DNA of 64,000 nt from Acidobacteriota bacterium (GCA_003385635.1 QQUY01000001.1:496001-560000), one strand, 5' to 3'; shown: positions 27,925 through 36,741, counted from the first letter of the stretch. A program made the numbers and translations. Notes: generated by a model not told the origin, from the sequence alone.

Positions 27925-28628
27925 GTGGGGCGTATTGGCTTGAGCCCCCCTTTGATGTAAAAACATATGCGTGTATGGGGTTGGACAGCATCGAGACCAA
28001 GCGACGGGAGGTGCCCGGACCCGCCGTGTCTTTTAGCGACCTTTCCGACCACGAGCTTATTGAAGCCACGAGAGACGGGGACGATGCCGCCTACGGGGAG
28101 ATCGTCTCCAGATACAAGGGCCAGCTCGTCAACTACGTTTACCGGATGCTCGGCGATTACGAGGAAGCGGTAGATCTTACGCAAGAAGCATTCGTGAGGG
28201 TTTTTCTTGCGATCGACAGATATCACAGCGAATACGCCTTTTCGACTTATATCTACCGCATAGCCACGAATCTTGCGATCAGCGAGATCAGGAAGCGAAA
28301 ACGGCGCAAGGTCTTTTCACTGACTGGCCTGTTCAGGGCGGAAGAAGACAAGGACGAGGAATACCAGCCGCCCGATCTTCGCCCGGACCCGGAAGATGAA
28401 GTAGTCAGCGGGGAGATGCTCGATACGATCGGAAAGGCGATCAACTCGCTTCCCGACCGTTACAAGGCACCGATTATTTTGCGCGAGATAGAAGAAAGGT
28501 CATACGAAGAGATAGCGGACATCCTGGGTCTGGGGCTTGGGACAACAAAATCGAGGATAAGCAGGGGGCGGGGTATCTTGCGGCAAAGGCTTGAGCGATA
28601 TCTTGAAAGCAGCGGCGATGAAGTGTAA
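27921..28628 (+). CDS. ECF-type RNA polymerase sigma factor
   Basis: A 235-aa protein. Region 2 (about 60-130) has the DLTQEAFVRVF and YAFSTYIYRIATNLAISEIRKR motifs. Region 4 (about 165-230) has LPDRYKAPIILREIEERSYEEIADILGLGLGTTKSRISRGR. Between them is an acidic linker. GTG 27921 overlaps the preceding stop; an internal ATG at 27975 is an alternative that would still keep both regions. It overlaps the anti-sigma gene by 11 bases. Its target promoters are unknown. Confidence 0.93.
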   Translation: MSGAYWLEPPFDVKTYACMGLDSIETKRREVPGPAVSFSDLSDHELIEATRDGDDAAYGEIVSRYKGQLVNYVYRMLGDYEEAVDLTQEAFVRVFLAIDRYHSEYAFSTYIYRIATNLAISEIRKRKRRKVFSLTGLFRAEEDKDEEYQPPDLRPDPEDEVVSGEMLDTIGKAINSLPDRYKAPIILREIEERSYEEIADILGLGLGTTKSRISRGRGILRQRLERYLESSGDEV

Positions 28629-29493
28629 CCAAGTACGAGAATACCTGAGATTCGGTGGGAAACCCGGAGCGGACGTTCGTCAGCATATCGGCGAATGCGA
28701 TGGCTGTTCTGAAGCGTTTAACCGGGAAAAACGGCTTTCGCGTTTGATCCGTTCCATGCCTGTGGTTGAGCCGCCGGGGGATTTCGATTCTGTTCTTCGG
28801 GAAAAGATCGAGAGCCGCAGGTCGAGCAGCGGATTTGGTCACTGGTTGACGCCTTCGGTCCTTGTTCCAGTCGCCGCCGGAGCGGCGATTCTTCTCGTCG
28901 TCGCTTTCGCGTTCAACTCTTTTCTTTCGTCTTACAGTGACACGCGTGGCAAAAGCGTCGCCACCGAATCGTCGCCTCCGCAGACATCAGAATCGCCTCG
29001 TGCGATCGAAAGTACTGGATCCGAGGCGCCCTTGGGCGATACCGTGGCACAGTCTGAGCAAAACGTAGCTGAAGGCCCTTCCGATGACAGAACAGATCAG
29101 GGAAGCCGAGATACCGTACCTCGCGACGAGAAGGAAGATGAGGTGCCGGGCGGTGGTTCGATTGACTTTGGTGCCCGGCCCGCTGATTCAACGGATCCTG
29201 ATTGGGTCGGCCGGCCGGAGACCGATCCGTCCGGACCGCCTTCAAGGGAATTCTCGCCTGCGGAAATCCTCTCTGAGCTGGGAATCGAAGCGAAATTTTC
29301 AGGGTCCGTATGGAAAGTCATAACCGTTCGTCCAGGCAGCATTGGCGCACGGACCGGCGTAAAGACGGGCGATGTGGTGAAGGCGATCGACGGTCGCGAG
29401 TTGGGAAGATCGGTCGGTGGTGCAGTAGCTGCTGGACGCAGGTTAACTATCGTAAGAAACGGAAGGGAGATGACGATTCCGATACGGCCTTGA
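28618..29493 (+). CDS. Zinc-finger anti-sigma factor with periplasmic PDZ domain
   Basis: A 291-aa single-pass membrane protein. The start at 28618 (inside the sigma gene) puts the ZAS signature at the right distance: Cys3, His23, Cys27, Cys30 (H-x3-C-x2-C). One membrane helix follows at about 80-104. A long disordered Ser/Pro/Asp-rich periplasmic linker (about 107-205) precedes a C-terminal PDZ-like domain (about 210-291, SELGIEAKFSG, TGVKTGDVVKAIDGRELG, RLTIVRNGREM). The cytoplasmic part should hold the sigma factor inactive. A PDZ on the anti-sigma itself could bind C-termini of misfolded outer-membrane proteins directly. Confidence 0.85.
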   Translation: MKCNQVREYLRFGGKPGADVRQHIGECDGCSEAFNREKRLSRLIRSMPVVEPPGDFDSVLREKIESRRSSSGFGHWLTPSVLVPVAAGAAILLVVAFAFNSFLSSYSDTRGKSVATESSPPQTSESPRAIESTGSEAPLGDTVAQSEQNVAEGPSDDRTDQGSRDTVPRDEKEDEVPGGGSIDFGARPADSTDPDWVGRPETDPSGPPSREFSPAEILSELGIEAKFSGSVWKVITVRPGSIGARTGVKTGDVVKAIDGRELGRSVGGAVAAGRRLTIVRNGREMTIPIRP

Positions 29494-29494
29494 A

Positions 29495-30244
29495 CTAACC
29501 TTCCCCAAGCACTCTTATCTTAGTAGGAGGCCGTTGCCTGAGACCGTACCGCTTAATCGAATGCTCCCGCAAATGTGCGGCGGCTTCCTCTATGGAATCC
29601 GTGAAGAGCAGCAGGTCCAGATCCTCGAGATCGATGCTCCTGGCCTCGGCCATCGCTTCCAGATGAGCCCTCAGGTTAGCCCAGTAATCCTTTGCAAAAA
29701 CGATGACTGGAAAATCCTTGATCTTCCCGGTCTGGATCAGAGTCAGAGCCTCAAACAGTTCGTCCAGTGTCCCAATTCCCCCCGGGACCACGATAAAAGC
29801 GTACGAGTACTTTACAAGCGCTACCTTGCGCACAAAGAAGTAGTAGACGGTGACCACCTTGTCCATATACGGGTTGTGATCCTGCTCGAACGGAAGTTCT
29901 ATGTTGCAGCCGATCGAAAGCCCGCCCGCTTCCTTTGCTCCGCGGTTTGCGGCCTCCATCAGGCCCGGTCCAGCACCGGTCATAACCGTGAAACCAAGTT
30001 TGGCCATTTCCGCTCCGACTTTGCGGGTCAGCTCGTAGTACTCGTGCCCTTCCGCGAACCGGGCAGATCCAAAGACCGTTACGCAAGGGCCAGCAAAATG
30101 AAGTACGCGGAAGACGCGCAAAAACTCCCATGCGATCCTGAAGATATTCTTAAGTTCAGCAAGTCTCGAGCGCGGACCTTCAAGGAACAGGCGCTCGCCG
30201 TCCGCCGATCTCTTTTTTTGTTCGGATTCTGCGGTATCTGGCAT
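29495..30244 (-). CDS. LOG-family protein (TIGR00730-type nucleotide phosphoribohydrolase)
   Basis: A 249-aa Rossmann-like protein with the LOG signature PGGIGTLDE at residues 154-162 and GAGPGLMEAANRGA (90-103). The family hydrolyses nucleoside 5'-monophosphates to base and ribose 5-phosphate; cytokinin-ribotide activation is known in plants and some bacteria. It is slightly longer than the short LOG form, with an N-terminal helix of about 45 residues. Its ATG overlaps the TAA of the preceding secreted-protein gene by one base (TAATG). Confidence 0.88.
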   Translation of the reverse strand: MPDTAESEQKKRSADGERLFLEGPRSRLAELKNIFRIAWEFLRVFRVLHFAGPCVTVFGSARFAEGHEYYELTRKVGAEMAKLGFTVMTGAGPGLMEAANRGAKEAGGLSIGCNIELPFEQDHNPYMDKVVTVYYFFVRKVALVKYSYAFIVVPGGIGTLDELFEALTLIQTGKIKDFPVIVFAKDYWANLRAHLEAMAEARSIDLEDLDLLLFTDSIEEAAAHLREHSIKRYGLRQRPPTKIRVLGEG

Positions 30245-31803
30245 TACGGATCTGTGGAGGGTAGGTCATCGACGCGCGCGTCCTCGACCTCTGTCCTGAA
30301 CTTCTGGAAGTCGTACGATCTGATCAATTGATTCACCCTAACGCCGCCAAACAGCAGAACGCGCACTGAAAGATTGATATCGGCGAATGTTGGAAGCCAG
30401 ATCTCGTCATTCACTCTTTCCTGCTCAAGCGTGAACGATGCACCCTTGCGGAGCTTCGCAAGCAGGCCGCCAGCAACCTTATAGCTGTCGAACAGGACAG
30501 CCTCGATCCGCGCTACCTGCCGGTCTTCTTCGTCGATCCACATTACACCCGCAGTCTTGCCGAAGAACTTTAGGAAACTCTTGGCATTGTCAAAATCAAA
30601 ATCGGGATCGGGTTCGAAATCAAACACGACGACTCGGCGGCCTTTCAGGCGTTCACGCCGAGGATTAAGCAGTTTAGAAGCCTTCAGGACCTCGGCGATC
30701 GAAATCTGGCGGCCTTCCCGGTCCGGCGTGCCGTCCGAAGACTGGTCGACCGCGCGTTCTTCCTCTTTTGCGATAATCTTCTCGATGTCCTTAACGCGGT
30801 CCTGGGCATCTTCGTCGGCTTTCTTCTGTTCGTTGGGCGAAAGAGGCATTCCGTCTTTTGCGATCAGGCGCTGTATACGGTAGCCCTTGTAAAACGAAAG
30901 CTGGAACGTCTCCGAGTCCTTGATCCGTAATTCACCGTCATCTGTAAGTTCCCGCTTGATGATGTCCTGCTTGTACGAGTAATCCTCGAGGATTCGTTCG
31001 ATCTCCTCCTGATTAGCCTGAAGCTCCTTGAGAAGTTTGGGGATATCCGGAAGCGGTTGGTCACCATCCCTGGGAAAATCGAACTCCGCCTCACCGATCG
31101 GCTGGTTGTGGACGACCTGATCGAACTTCATTAAATACTGGTTGCCGTCGATCAAAGCGGTAATCTCAAACGCCTCATTCACGCCGCTGACGGGTCGGTA
31201 GTCGGCGTAGTCGAACGACACGAAACCCTCGCCCGTTCCGATCTCTTCTCTCAATAGTATGTTTGTGAAAGCATCAAAATAGAGTTTGATCGAAACGCCA
31301 AGCGGATTGGTGAGCGTGATCGCGATCGAAGGCTTGCTGTCGAGCGTAATTGATTCGTTCGCCGTGATCTTCAGCTTGTGTTTCTTGTACTCGGTCCAAA
31401 GCCAATTTCTGTAAAGGGCTTCGGCTTTCAGGTCTCTGCTGCGGTCGCCGGTCAGGGTTTTCAGTCCTTCACGCGAATCTCGTAGCCAGCCCGACCTCCC
31501 GTTGTAGCCGATCTCCGTTTCGAACCCTCTTATATCGAATGAAATGTTGAAGTTGTTGGGCTTCGAAGTCTGGATGAGGACTTCGCCCGTCGCTCCGTCG
31601 GACACCCTTTTGATCAAGCCCCTTTTGATCGAGCTCTCGAGATTCCTGACGGCTTTCTTGTCGCCCAACGCTTTCTCTGCCCGGCTGAGGACTGCTTTAG
31701 GACTTCTCTGAGCGTATAGGTCTGATGGAAAACTGACTAGAAGAACGGACGAAGAAACCAGCAACAAATAGAGCCGGCAATGAACTGAAATTGACGTGAA
31801 CAT
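30244..31803 (-). CDS. Secreted LolA-like protein, long form
   Basis: A 519-aa protein with signal peptide (about 1-31, ending LYAQ). The N-terminal half (about 35-250) looks like the outer-membrane-lipoprotein-sorting/LolA fold, with SFDIRGFETEIGYNGRSGWLR, LTNPLGVSIKLYFDAFTNILLREE and MKFDQVVHNQPIGEAEFDFP. A charged coiled segment follows (about 255-360). A second beta region has RRVVVFDFEPDPDFDFDNA and GVMWIDEEDRQVARIEAVLFD. The gene at 32329 shares the IKLYFD signature. It may carry or sense lipidated cargo; this is inference. Confidence 0.6.
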   Translation of the reverse strand: MFTSISVHCRLYLLLVSSSVLLVSFPSDLYAQRSPKAVLSRAEKALGDKKAVRNLESSIKRGLIKRVSDGATGEVLIQTSKPNNFNISFDIRGFETEIGYNGRSGWLRDSREGLKTLTGDRSRDLKAEALYRNWLWTEYKKHKLKITANESITLDSKPSIAITLTNPLGVSIKLYFDAFTNILLREEIGTGEGFVSFDYADYRPVSGVNEAFEITALIDGNQYLMKFDQVVHNQPIGEAEFDFPRDGDQPLPDIPKLLKELQANQEEIERILEDYSYKQDIIKRELTDDGELRIKDSETFQLSFYKGYRIQRLIAKDGMPLSPNEQKKADEDAQDRVKDIEKIIAKEEERAVDQSSDGTPDREGRQISIAEVLKASKLLNPRRERLKGRRVVVFDFEPDPDFDFDNAKSFLKFFGKTAGVMWIDEEDRQVARIEAVLFDSYKVAGGLLAKLRKGASFTLEQERVNDEIWLPTFADINLSVRVLLFGGVRVNQLIRSYDFQKFRTEVEDARVDDLPSTDP

Positions 31804-31869
31804 AAAAAACGGGAGAGTCTCAAAAGTCGGGCCGCGGATCTTGAAAGGAGAGGCTTGCCTGCCAGCAAA

Positions 31870-32313
31870 CTAGAGGATCCGCCCGACAGCTTTGTCGAAG
31901 ATCTCGAGCTTTTTTGCAGACCGGCGGACTTCCGGATGCGACTCGCTGTATTTCCGTTTCAGAACGTCCAGCTCGGTTGCATAAGCTGCCCTCTGGACAA
32001 GCAGTTTTCCGAGAGCTAGCGTCAGCTTTGACGCCTTTTCCTCAGGTATATCAAGTAGCCTTCCGATCGCCAGTTCGAGTTCCGCCAGCTCGAATCTTGC
32101 CTCTGCGACCTTAGGATACTGGTTCGTATAGCGAACAAGCATCTCCTCAAGTTCCGACTCGAGGATAGCCTTGCGCAGTATCACCTCCGCGAAAGCAGCT
32201 GACGAACGAATATGCTCGGGATAATCGGAAACTTTATCTGAAAGCTCTTCGCCTTGTGCCAGACACGCTCCAACCAGGAACACCAGAATTGCAAGTATCT
32301 TAAATATCTTCAT
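31870..32313 (-). CDS. Small secreted helical protein with an internal repeat
   Basis: A 147-aa protein with a signal sequence; VGAC (Cys17) could be a lipobox. The mature part is helical and internally duplicated. ILESELEEMLVRYTNQYPKV is matched by YATELDVLKRKYSESHPEV, each followed by a helix ending AIGRLL or AVGRIL. The Y-x(3-4)-HP-V/YP-V motif resembles the periplasmic coiled-coil of Wzz/PCP polysaccharide chain-length proteins, but the membrane helices of that family are absent. It lies between two LolA-like genes. Confidence 0.6.
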   Translation of the reverse strand: MKIFKILAILVFLVGACLAQGEELSDKVSDYPEHIRSSAAFAEVILRKAILESELEEMLVRYTNQYPKVAEARFELAELELAIGRLLDIPEEKASKLTLALGKLLVQRAAYATELDVLKRKYSESHPEVRRSAKKLEIFDKAVGRIL

Positions 32314-32328
32314 CTTCTACGCCGGATG

Positions 32329-33168
32329 TCAGCCGCCGAAGGTATCAGCGGCAAGCTGCTGATTAAACCCGATCTCGGTGTATGCGAATCTCCACTCTAT
32401 TTCTATCGTACCGTTCTGTCCGCTGGCCGAGTAGTTTACAACGTGCGTCATAGGGAGGGTGACGCCCGAATAAGCCTTGAAGTCCGTAAAGTCCTCGGTC
32501 AGCCTCAGACGGGTCTCGCTGAATCCGGCTGATTCATTCGGGTTTCTGCCGATCGCCGCAGAGAACATTGCACTGTATTCCGTCCTGACGTGCCGGAACG
32601 ACTCTTTATCAAAATAAAGCTTGATCTTCACGCCTCCGGCCCCTTTGATCGAATAAGAGACGGCATAGGTCTCGCGGCCCTCGATCTTCTTCGTGCCGTC
32701 AAGCGAGATCCTTGATTTGTTCTCGCCTGCGAAAAGCGGACCCCAGGACTGCAGGAGTACGCCGCCAAAAAGGCTCTCGCTGACGATCTTATCGTTCGAC
32801 TGCAGGAAGTTGCCCAGCACCGACCTGTTGTTTGCGCGAACGGAGCCGATACGGACGTCCGATCCATCAAAGAGGATCGACTCCTGGGGATAGTCCAGAG
32901 AGTTGAAGTTCATTCCGATGAAAGACTTTCTGCCCTCTGTCGCGATCGCGATCCGTCCGCCTGCTTCCGCTGTCTTTGCCGTTACAAATTTTACCGATGC
33001 ATCGCCGACCAAAACCGCGTTCTTGACCAAAGATCTCGATTGCTGATCACCAATCGCCGAAAGGTGCTTCTCAATGATCTGATCGGCAGTAAGTTTCTGG
33101 GCATTTACACCCGCAGCCAGGCCAACCGTAAGACACACCATCGCCACAACGATCCGACACGCAACCAT
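32329..33168 (-). CDS. Secreted LolA-like protein
   Basis: A 279-aa protein with signal peptide (about 1-23, ending GVNAQ). The mature beta-rich domain has LTADQIIEKHLSAIG at its start, the usual first helix of outer-membrane-lipoprotein-sorting-like proteins. It continues RISLDGTKKIEGRETYAVSY, VKIKLYFDKESFRHVRTEY and GVTLPMTHVVNY. It shares the IKLYFD strand and order with the gene at 30244. It ends 15 bases before the next gene in the same direction, so 33168-30244 is probably one transcript. Confidence 0.65.
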   Translation of the reverse strand: MVACRIVVAMVCLTVGLAAGVNAQKLTADQIIEKHLSAIGDQQSRSLVKNAVLVGDASVKFVTAKTAEAGGRIAIATEGRKSFIGMNFNSLDYPQESILFDGSDVRIGSVRANNRSVLGNFLQSNDKIVSESLFGGVLLQSWGPLFAGENKSRISLDGTKKIEGRETYAVSYSIKGAGGVKIKLYFDKESFRHVRTEYSAMFSAAIGRNPNESAGFSETRLRLTEDFTDFKAYSGVTLPMTHVVNYSASGQNGTIEIEWRFAYTEIGFNQQLAADTFGG

Positions 33169-33180
33169 ATTGGATCAACC

Positions 33181-34299
33181 TCAAGCCTCAGCACGGGAAA
33201 CTGATTTCCCTGCAGGGCCGTCAACTCGGTCGGCAGCCGATGGGCCACAGGAGCTGAGCGCGTCGCACGAGTCGAGTTCAAGATCGCTGTCCGATTCGAT
33301 CTTGTCGTCGCCGAATGTCTCTCCGCGCCCCAAAGTGTCGAAATAGATGCCTATGTTCTCAAGGATCTCTTCCGCCGATTGCGAATGATAAAGCGTCTGG
33401 CGGAACTTCGCGCCGCCCCGCAAGCCTTTCGTGAACTGCCCCGCGAGCTGTTTCATTTTTCCGAGCGCAGGAAGCTCGGGCATGTCTTCCCGCAACAGCT
33501 CGAAGAACTCAAGAAGCACTTCTTGTTTGTCCTGAAGAGTCGGCTCGTACGGCTCACGTCCTTCCAGAGCGTCCTGGATCTGTCTGAATAGCCAGGGATT
33601 CTGCATCGCGCCCCGGCCAATGAGAATTCCGTCGCAGGAGGTTTCCTCAAAACGCTGCAATGCGCTTTCGACCGAGGTCACGTCACCGTTTCCAGAAACA
33701 GGGATCGAAACCGCGTCCTTAATCTCCTTCACGAGATCCCAGTCAGCGAGTCCGGTATATCGTTGTTCGCGAGTCCTGCCGTGCAATGCGAGATGTTCCA
33801 CGCCGCACTGCTCGGCTAGTTTCGCCACGTCGACACAATTGATGTCCGAGTTCGAGAATCCCGACCTGATCTTCAGCGTAAGAGGGATCGATATCGCGCT
33901 TTTGATCTCTTTCAGGATCTCCTCAAGCAGAGGTAGATTTCGCAGCAGCCCGGAACCGCCGCCCTTCTTCACGACCTTTGGCGCAGGGCATCCGCAATTG
34001 ACGTCCAGTATGTCCGCTCCGACGTCTTCGGCCATCTCGGCCGCCATTGCCATACGCTTCACGTTCGCCCCGAAGATCTGCACGGCAAACGGCCTCTCTT
34101 CTTCGAGAAACCGCATCATCCGCTTTGACTGCGGAGAGTTACGGGTCATTCCTTCGACCGAGATAAACTCGGACACGGTCATACCTATCCCGCCGCGCCT
34201 CTTAAGAAGCCGTCGGAAGGTAAAATCCGTGACCCCCGCCATCGGAGATAGCACGAGCGGGGGATCGATCGGGATGTTGCGGATGTTGAACGGTCTCAC
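33181..34299 (-). CDS. dusB: tRNA-dihydrouridine synthase (DusB-like)
   Basis: FMN/NADPH-dependent reduction of uridines in the D-loop of tRNA. The 372-aa TIM barrel has SPMAGVTDFTFRRL at residues 18-31, the catalytic Cys104 in NCGCPAPKV, and KIRSGF. It also has the flavin-contacting HGRTREQRY, SGNGDV and IGRGAMQNPWLF. A C-terminal tail of about 50 acidic residues (DDKIESDSDLELDSCD) is longer than usual and probably disordered. Its ATG overlaps the stop of the small membrane-protein gene by 4 bases. Confidence 0.94.
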   Translation of the reverse strand: MRPFNIRNIPIDPPLVLSPMAGVTDFTFRRLLKRRGGIGMTVSEFISVEGMTRNSPQSKRMMRFLEEERPFAVQIFGANVKRMAMAAEMAEDVGADILDVNCGCPAPKVVKKGGGSGLLRNLPLLEEILKEIKSAISIPLTLKIRSGFSNSDINCVDVAKLAEQCGVEHLALHGRTREQRYTGLADWDLVKEIKDAVSIPVSGNGDVTSVESALQRFEETSCDGILIGRGAMQNPWLFRQIQDALEGREPYEPTLQDKQEVLLEFFELLREDMPELPALGKMKQLAGQFTKGLRGGAKFRQTLYHSQSAEEILENIGIYFDTLGRGETFGDDKIESDSDLELDSCDALSSCGPSAADRVDGPAGKSVSRAEA

Positions 34300-34526
34300 T
34301 GAGCCTTGTTTTTTCTGGCGATGAAGATAACCACGATTCCAATGACGGCAACGAAGAAAGACAGTACGAGTACGGCGGCACCGGGAACAATGCCGATCAT
34401 CGCCTCTTCCCAGCTGGTCCTGCCGTCAGTAGCGATCGGCAGGATAGCTGAAATCCCGGTTACTGCAATTCCAAGCAGTATCCCGAGGATTCCGAGCGCC
34501 AACACTATCTTTCCAAAGATGCCCAT
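34296..34526 (-). CDS. Small two-helix membrane protein
   Basis: A 76-aa protein with two membrane helices (about 5-30 and 46-70) and a basic C-terminus (ARKNKAQ). No family is recognised. The ATGA overlap with dus (34296-34299), and position between dus and the DUF4920 gene, indicate a real, cotranscribed gene. Confidence 0.65.
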   Translation of the reverse strand: MGIFGKIVLALGILGILLGIAVTGISAILPIATDGRTSWEEAMIGIVPGAAVLVLSFFVAVIGIVVIFIARKNKAQ

Positions 34527-34545
34527 TTCTATAGCTTGACCTGGC

Positions 34546-35067
34546 CTATTCCGCCTTCGTGAGCACCGCGCCCGAAGCGTGGAACGAGATCACACTCGCG
34601 GAACCGTCTTCATTCACGTTCTCAAACGAAGCGCCTTCTCCCTTATAATGTTCGACCTCTTCCTTGCTAAGGACTTTTACGCTGAAAACGCCTTCAATGC
34701 GGGCTTTGAAACCCTGCGATTTAAGGGGAATAAAGAACTTGTGGTTGTTGAAGTCGACCCTGATGGATGTCTTGGAATCCATCGACGGAGCAAGTTCTGC
34801 CCAGCAGCCTTGCTTCTGGCACGAGCGAACTATGAATCCATTAACGATCACCGATTTCCCGGAGTACTTCTCCGGGTTCTGCATAACGTCTTTGAGTGAA
34901 ACGGTCTCGGAGTCACCGAGCGGAGCGCCGCGTTTGATCTTGCCTTCAGAGTCAAATACCGCAGCGTTGTCTTCAGGTGTCGCCTTTTTCGCTATATCGT
35001 GGTCCTGGGCAAAGGCTCCGAAAGAAAGCGCAAATACAAACAGGGTAATTAGAATCAGTCTCATCAA
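34546..35067 (-). CDS. Secreted DUF4920-like protein
   Basis: A 173-aa protein with signal peptide (about 1-20, ending GAFAQ) and an OB-like beta domain. SLKDVMQNPEKYSGKSVIVN, VRSCQKQGCWAEL and VDFNNHKFFIPL match DUF4920, whose function is unknown. The paired Cys in SCQKQGCW may bind metal or form a disulfide. The second Met is an equally good start. An extended -10 promoter lies about 30 bases upstream. Confidence 0.75.
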   Translation of the reverse strand: MMRLILITLFVFALSFGAFAQDHDIAKKATPEDNAAVFDSEGKIKRGAPLGDSETVSLKDVMQNPEKYSGKSVIVNGFIVRSCQKQGCWAELAPSMDSKTSIRVDFNNHKFFIPLKSQGFKARIEGVFSVKVLSKEEVEHYKGEGASFENVNEDGSASVISFHASGAVLTKAE

Positions 35068-35096
35068 TAGTTTCTCCAGATAAAATGTTTTCGAAG

Positions 35097-35105
35097 ATTA
35101 TAACA
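35097..35105 (-). promoter_or_regulatory. Extended -10 promoter for the DUF4920-like gene
   Basis: On the minus strand TGTTATAAT, a TGn-extended perfect -10, about 30 bases upstream of the start at 35067. No convincing -35 is seen, as is usual for extended -10 promoters. Confidence 0.5.
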
Positions 35106-35125
35106 AACGAAAGGCCGAACTCGCC

Positions 35126-36661
35126 CTAGCGTTCAGCCCTATACACTACCTTGCCGCCAACGAACGTTGTAAGCACCCGCACATTCCTGATCTCGGACGG
35201 GGGCATGTCGAAGATATCGTCTGAGAGAATGACGAGATCGGCGAGTTTGCCGACGCTGATCGAACCTTTTTCGTTCTCCTGAAACTCCGCGTACGCTGCA
35301 CCTAGAGTGTACAGCCTGACGGCTTCTTCGACTGTCAGTTTTTCCGAGGAGGGCGACCGTCTGGAAATCGTTGCTACTGAGATTCCCAATAGAGGATCGA
35401 TGTTAGTTATGGACGCGTCAGAGCCGAATGCGATCTGCGCCCCAGAATTCAAGAGGGATCTGTACGGTCCGCTCCCCCTGAACAAATATGGCTGCATCGA
35501 GGGGATCACGCCAAGCCGGGCGAATCTCGGAATCTCGGAGCTCGAAAGGCTCTGGGCATGCTCGACCCTGAATCGTCGGTCGCGGTTGCCGTTCTCATGG
35601 ATCACCCTTTCATAGAGCGAAAGTACGTAGGCATTCGAACGCGAACCGATCGCGTGGATCGTGACCTGAAGCCCGGCTTTGTCGGCACCAAGGATCCTGT
35701 CGTACAGATCGGGGATCGTTTCAGGGTTGCCGTCTGTGAATGTCTTCAGGCACCCGGTGCGGACCATCGGCGTGCCCGTCGCGGCCTTGAGGCCTTCGTC
35801 CGAATATTTCTTCCAATCCTTCAGGCCACCGCATTCGTAGATCCTCGCTTTCAGCTTTCCTGCGCTCTCAAGTTCCGTGATGACATCCATATTGTCATCG
35901 GTCGAAACATCCTGAAGACTTGTCACTCCGTATGAAACGGCGTAGTTTGACGCCGTCTCGATCCGGCGCGCCTTCATCTCTTTGACGCTCTTGTTCGCGA
36001 ATCCCGTCACCATACGGATCGCTGCGCCTTTCAGAACACCGGTCGGATAGCCGTTCTCATCCTTAACGATCTCCCCGCCGGTGAGTCCGCTTGCATTTCT
36101 TCCAATCTGCGCAATTCGAAGTGCCTCGCTGTTCACGAGCGCGATTGTCGGATCTTTGCTGTAAAGGAGCGCGGGGTTCTCGAGCGATACCGAATCGATC
36201 CATTCTTTGCTGAGCGCGTCGGGACCGTCTGCAAGCGCCGGATCCCACCGGCCGCCCAGAATCCAGGCGCCTTTCGGAAGGAAACGGGTAAAGCCTTGCG
36301 TTTCACTCAGGAACGCGTCAGATGTCCTCGCCGAACCGAGATCGATAGACTCAAAAATGTTTCCAATGCCTTCGAGATGCGCGTGGCTGTCGTTGAACCC
36401 GGGCAAAATTCTCTTTCCCTCAGCATCGATCAGGCGCGTTCTTCTGGTTGCAATTCGTCGTACCTTGCGGTTCGAACCGACCGCAGTGATACGGCCATCG
36501 CGAATTGCGACCGCGTCGGCCTCTGGATCTTCCGGATCGACCGTGTGTATCTTGGCGTTGATGATGATCAGGTCGGGAGCCTCGTCTTCATCTGTCGGCG
36601 TGGATGTGTAAAGCGAGACTGGCAGCAGAAGTATGAGGACGAACAGGAACGTATTCTTCAC
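35126..36661 (-). CDS. Exported YtcJ-like amidohydrolase
   Basis: Metal-dependent hydrolase of the amidohydrolase-3/YtcJ group. The metal motif HAH is in FNDSHAHLEG, a Lys in CLKTFTDG, His residues in IHAIGSRS and VEHAQ, and the conserved Asp in FGSDASI. The GTG start at 36661 gives a standard signal-like N-terminus (KNTFLFVLILLLPVSL). An in-frame extension to ATG 36760 or 36766 (ATGA overlap with the upstream gene) is possible but would run through a palindromic repeat. Compared with typical YtcJ proteins, the segment after the FTDG motif is shortened by roughly 30 residues. Substrate unknown. Confidence 0.82.
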   Translation of the reverse strand: MKNTFLFVLILLLPVSLYTSTPTDEDEAPDLIIINAKIHTVDPEDPEADAVAIRDGRITAVGSNRKVRRIATRRTRLIDAEGKRILPGFNDSHAHLEGIGNIFESIDLGSARTSDAFLSETQGFTRFLPKGAWILGGRWDPALADGPDALSKEWIDSVSLENPALLYSKDPTIALVNSEALRIAQIGRNASGLTGGEIVKDENGYPTGVLKGAAIRMVTGFANKSVKEMKARRIETASNYAVSYGVTSLQDVSTDDNMDVITELESAGKLKARIYECGGLKDWKKYSDEGLKAATGTPMVRTGCLKTFTDGNPETIPDLYDRILGADKAGLQVTIHAIGSRSNAYVLSLYERVIHENGNRDRRFRVEHAQSLSSSEIPRFARLGVIPSMQPYLFRGSGPYRSLLNSGAQIAFGSDASITNIDPLLGISVATISRRSPSSEKLTVEEAVRLYTLGAAYAEFQENEKGSISVGKLADLVILSDDIFDMPPSEIRNVRVLTTFVGGKVVYRAER

Positions 36662-36724
36662 AACCGACGCTGAAAGTCGAGATGCAAACAGACTGGAGAT
36701 GAACCGCGGGCGTTGGTCCGCAAT

Positions 36725-36741
36725 GCAGGCGGGACGCCTGC
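36725..36741. repeat. Palindromic GC-rich repeat
   Basis: GCAGGCG-GGA-CGCCTGC, a 7-bp perfect hairpin. The surrounding word (GCAGGCGTCCCGCCTGC, with flanking GGAGC, on the minus strand) looks like a dispersed intergenic repeat. Its location between the lipoprotein and amidohydrolase coding regions argues that the amidohydrolase starts downstream of it. Confidence 0.4.
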
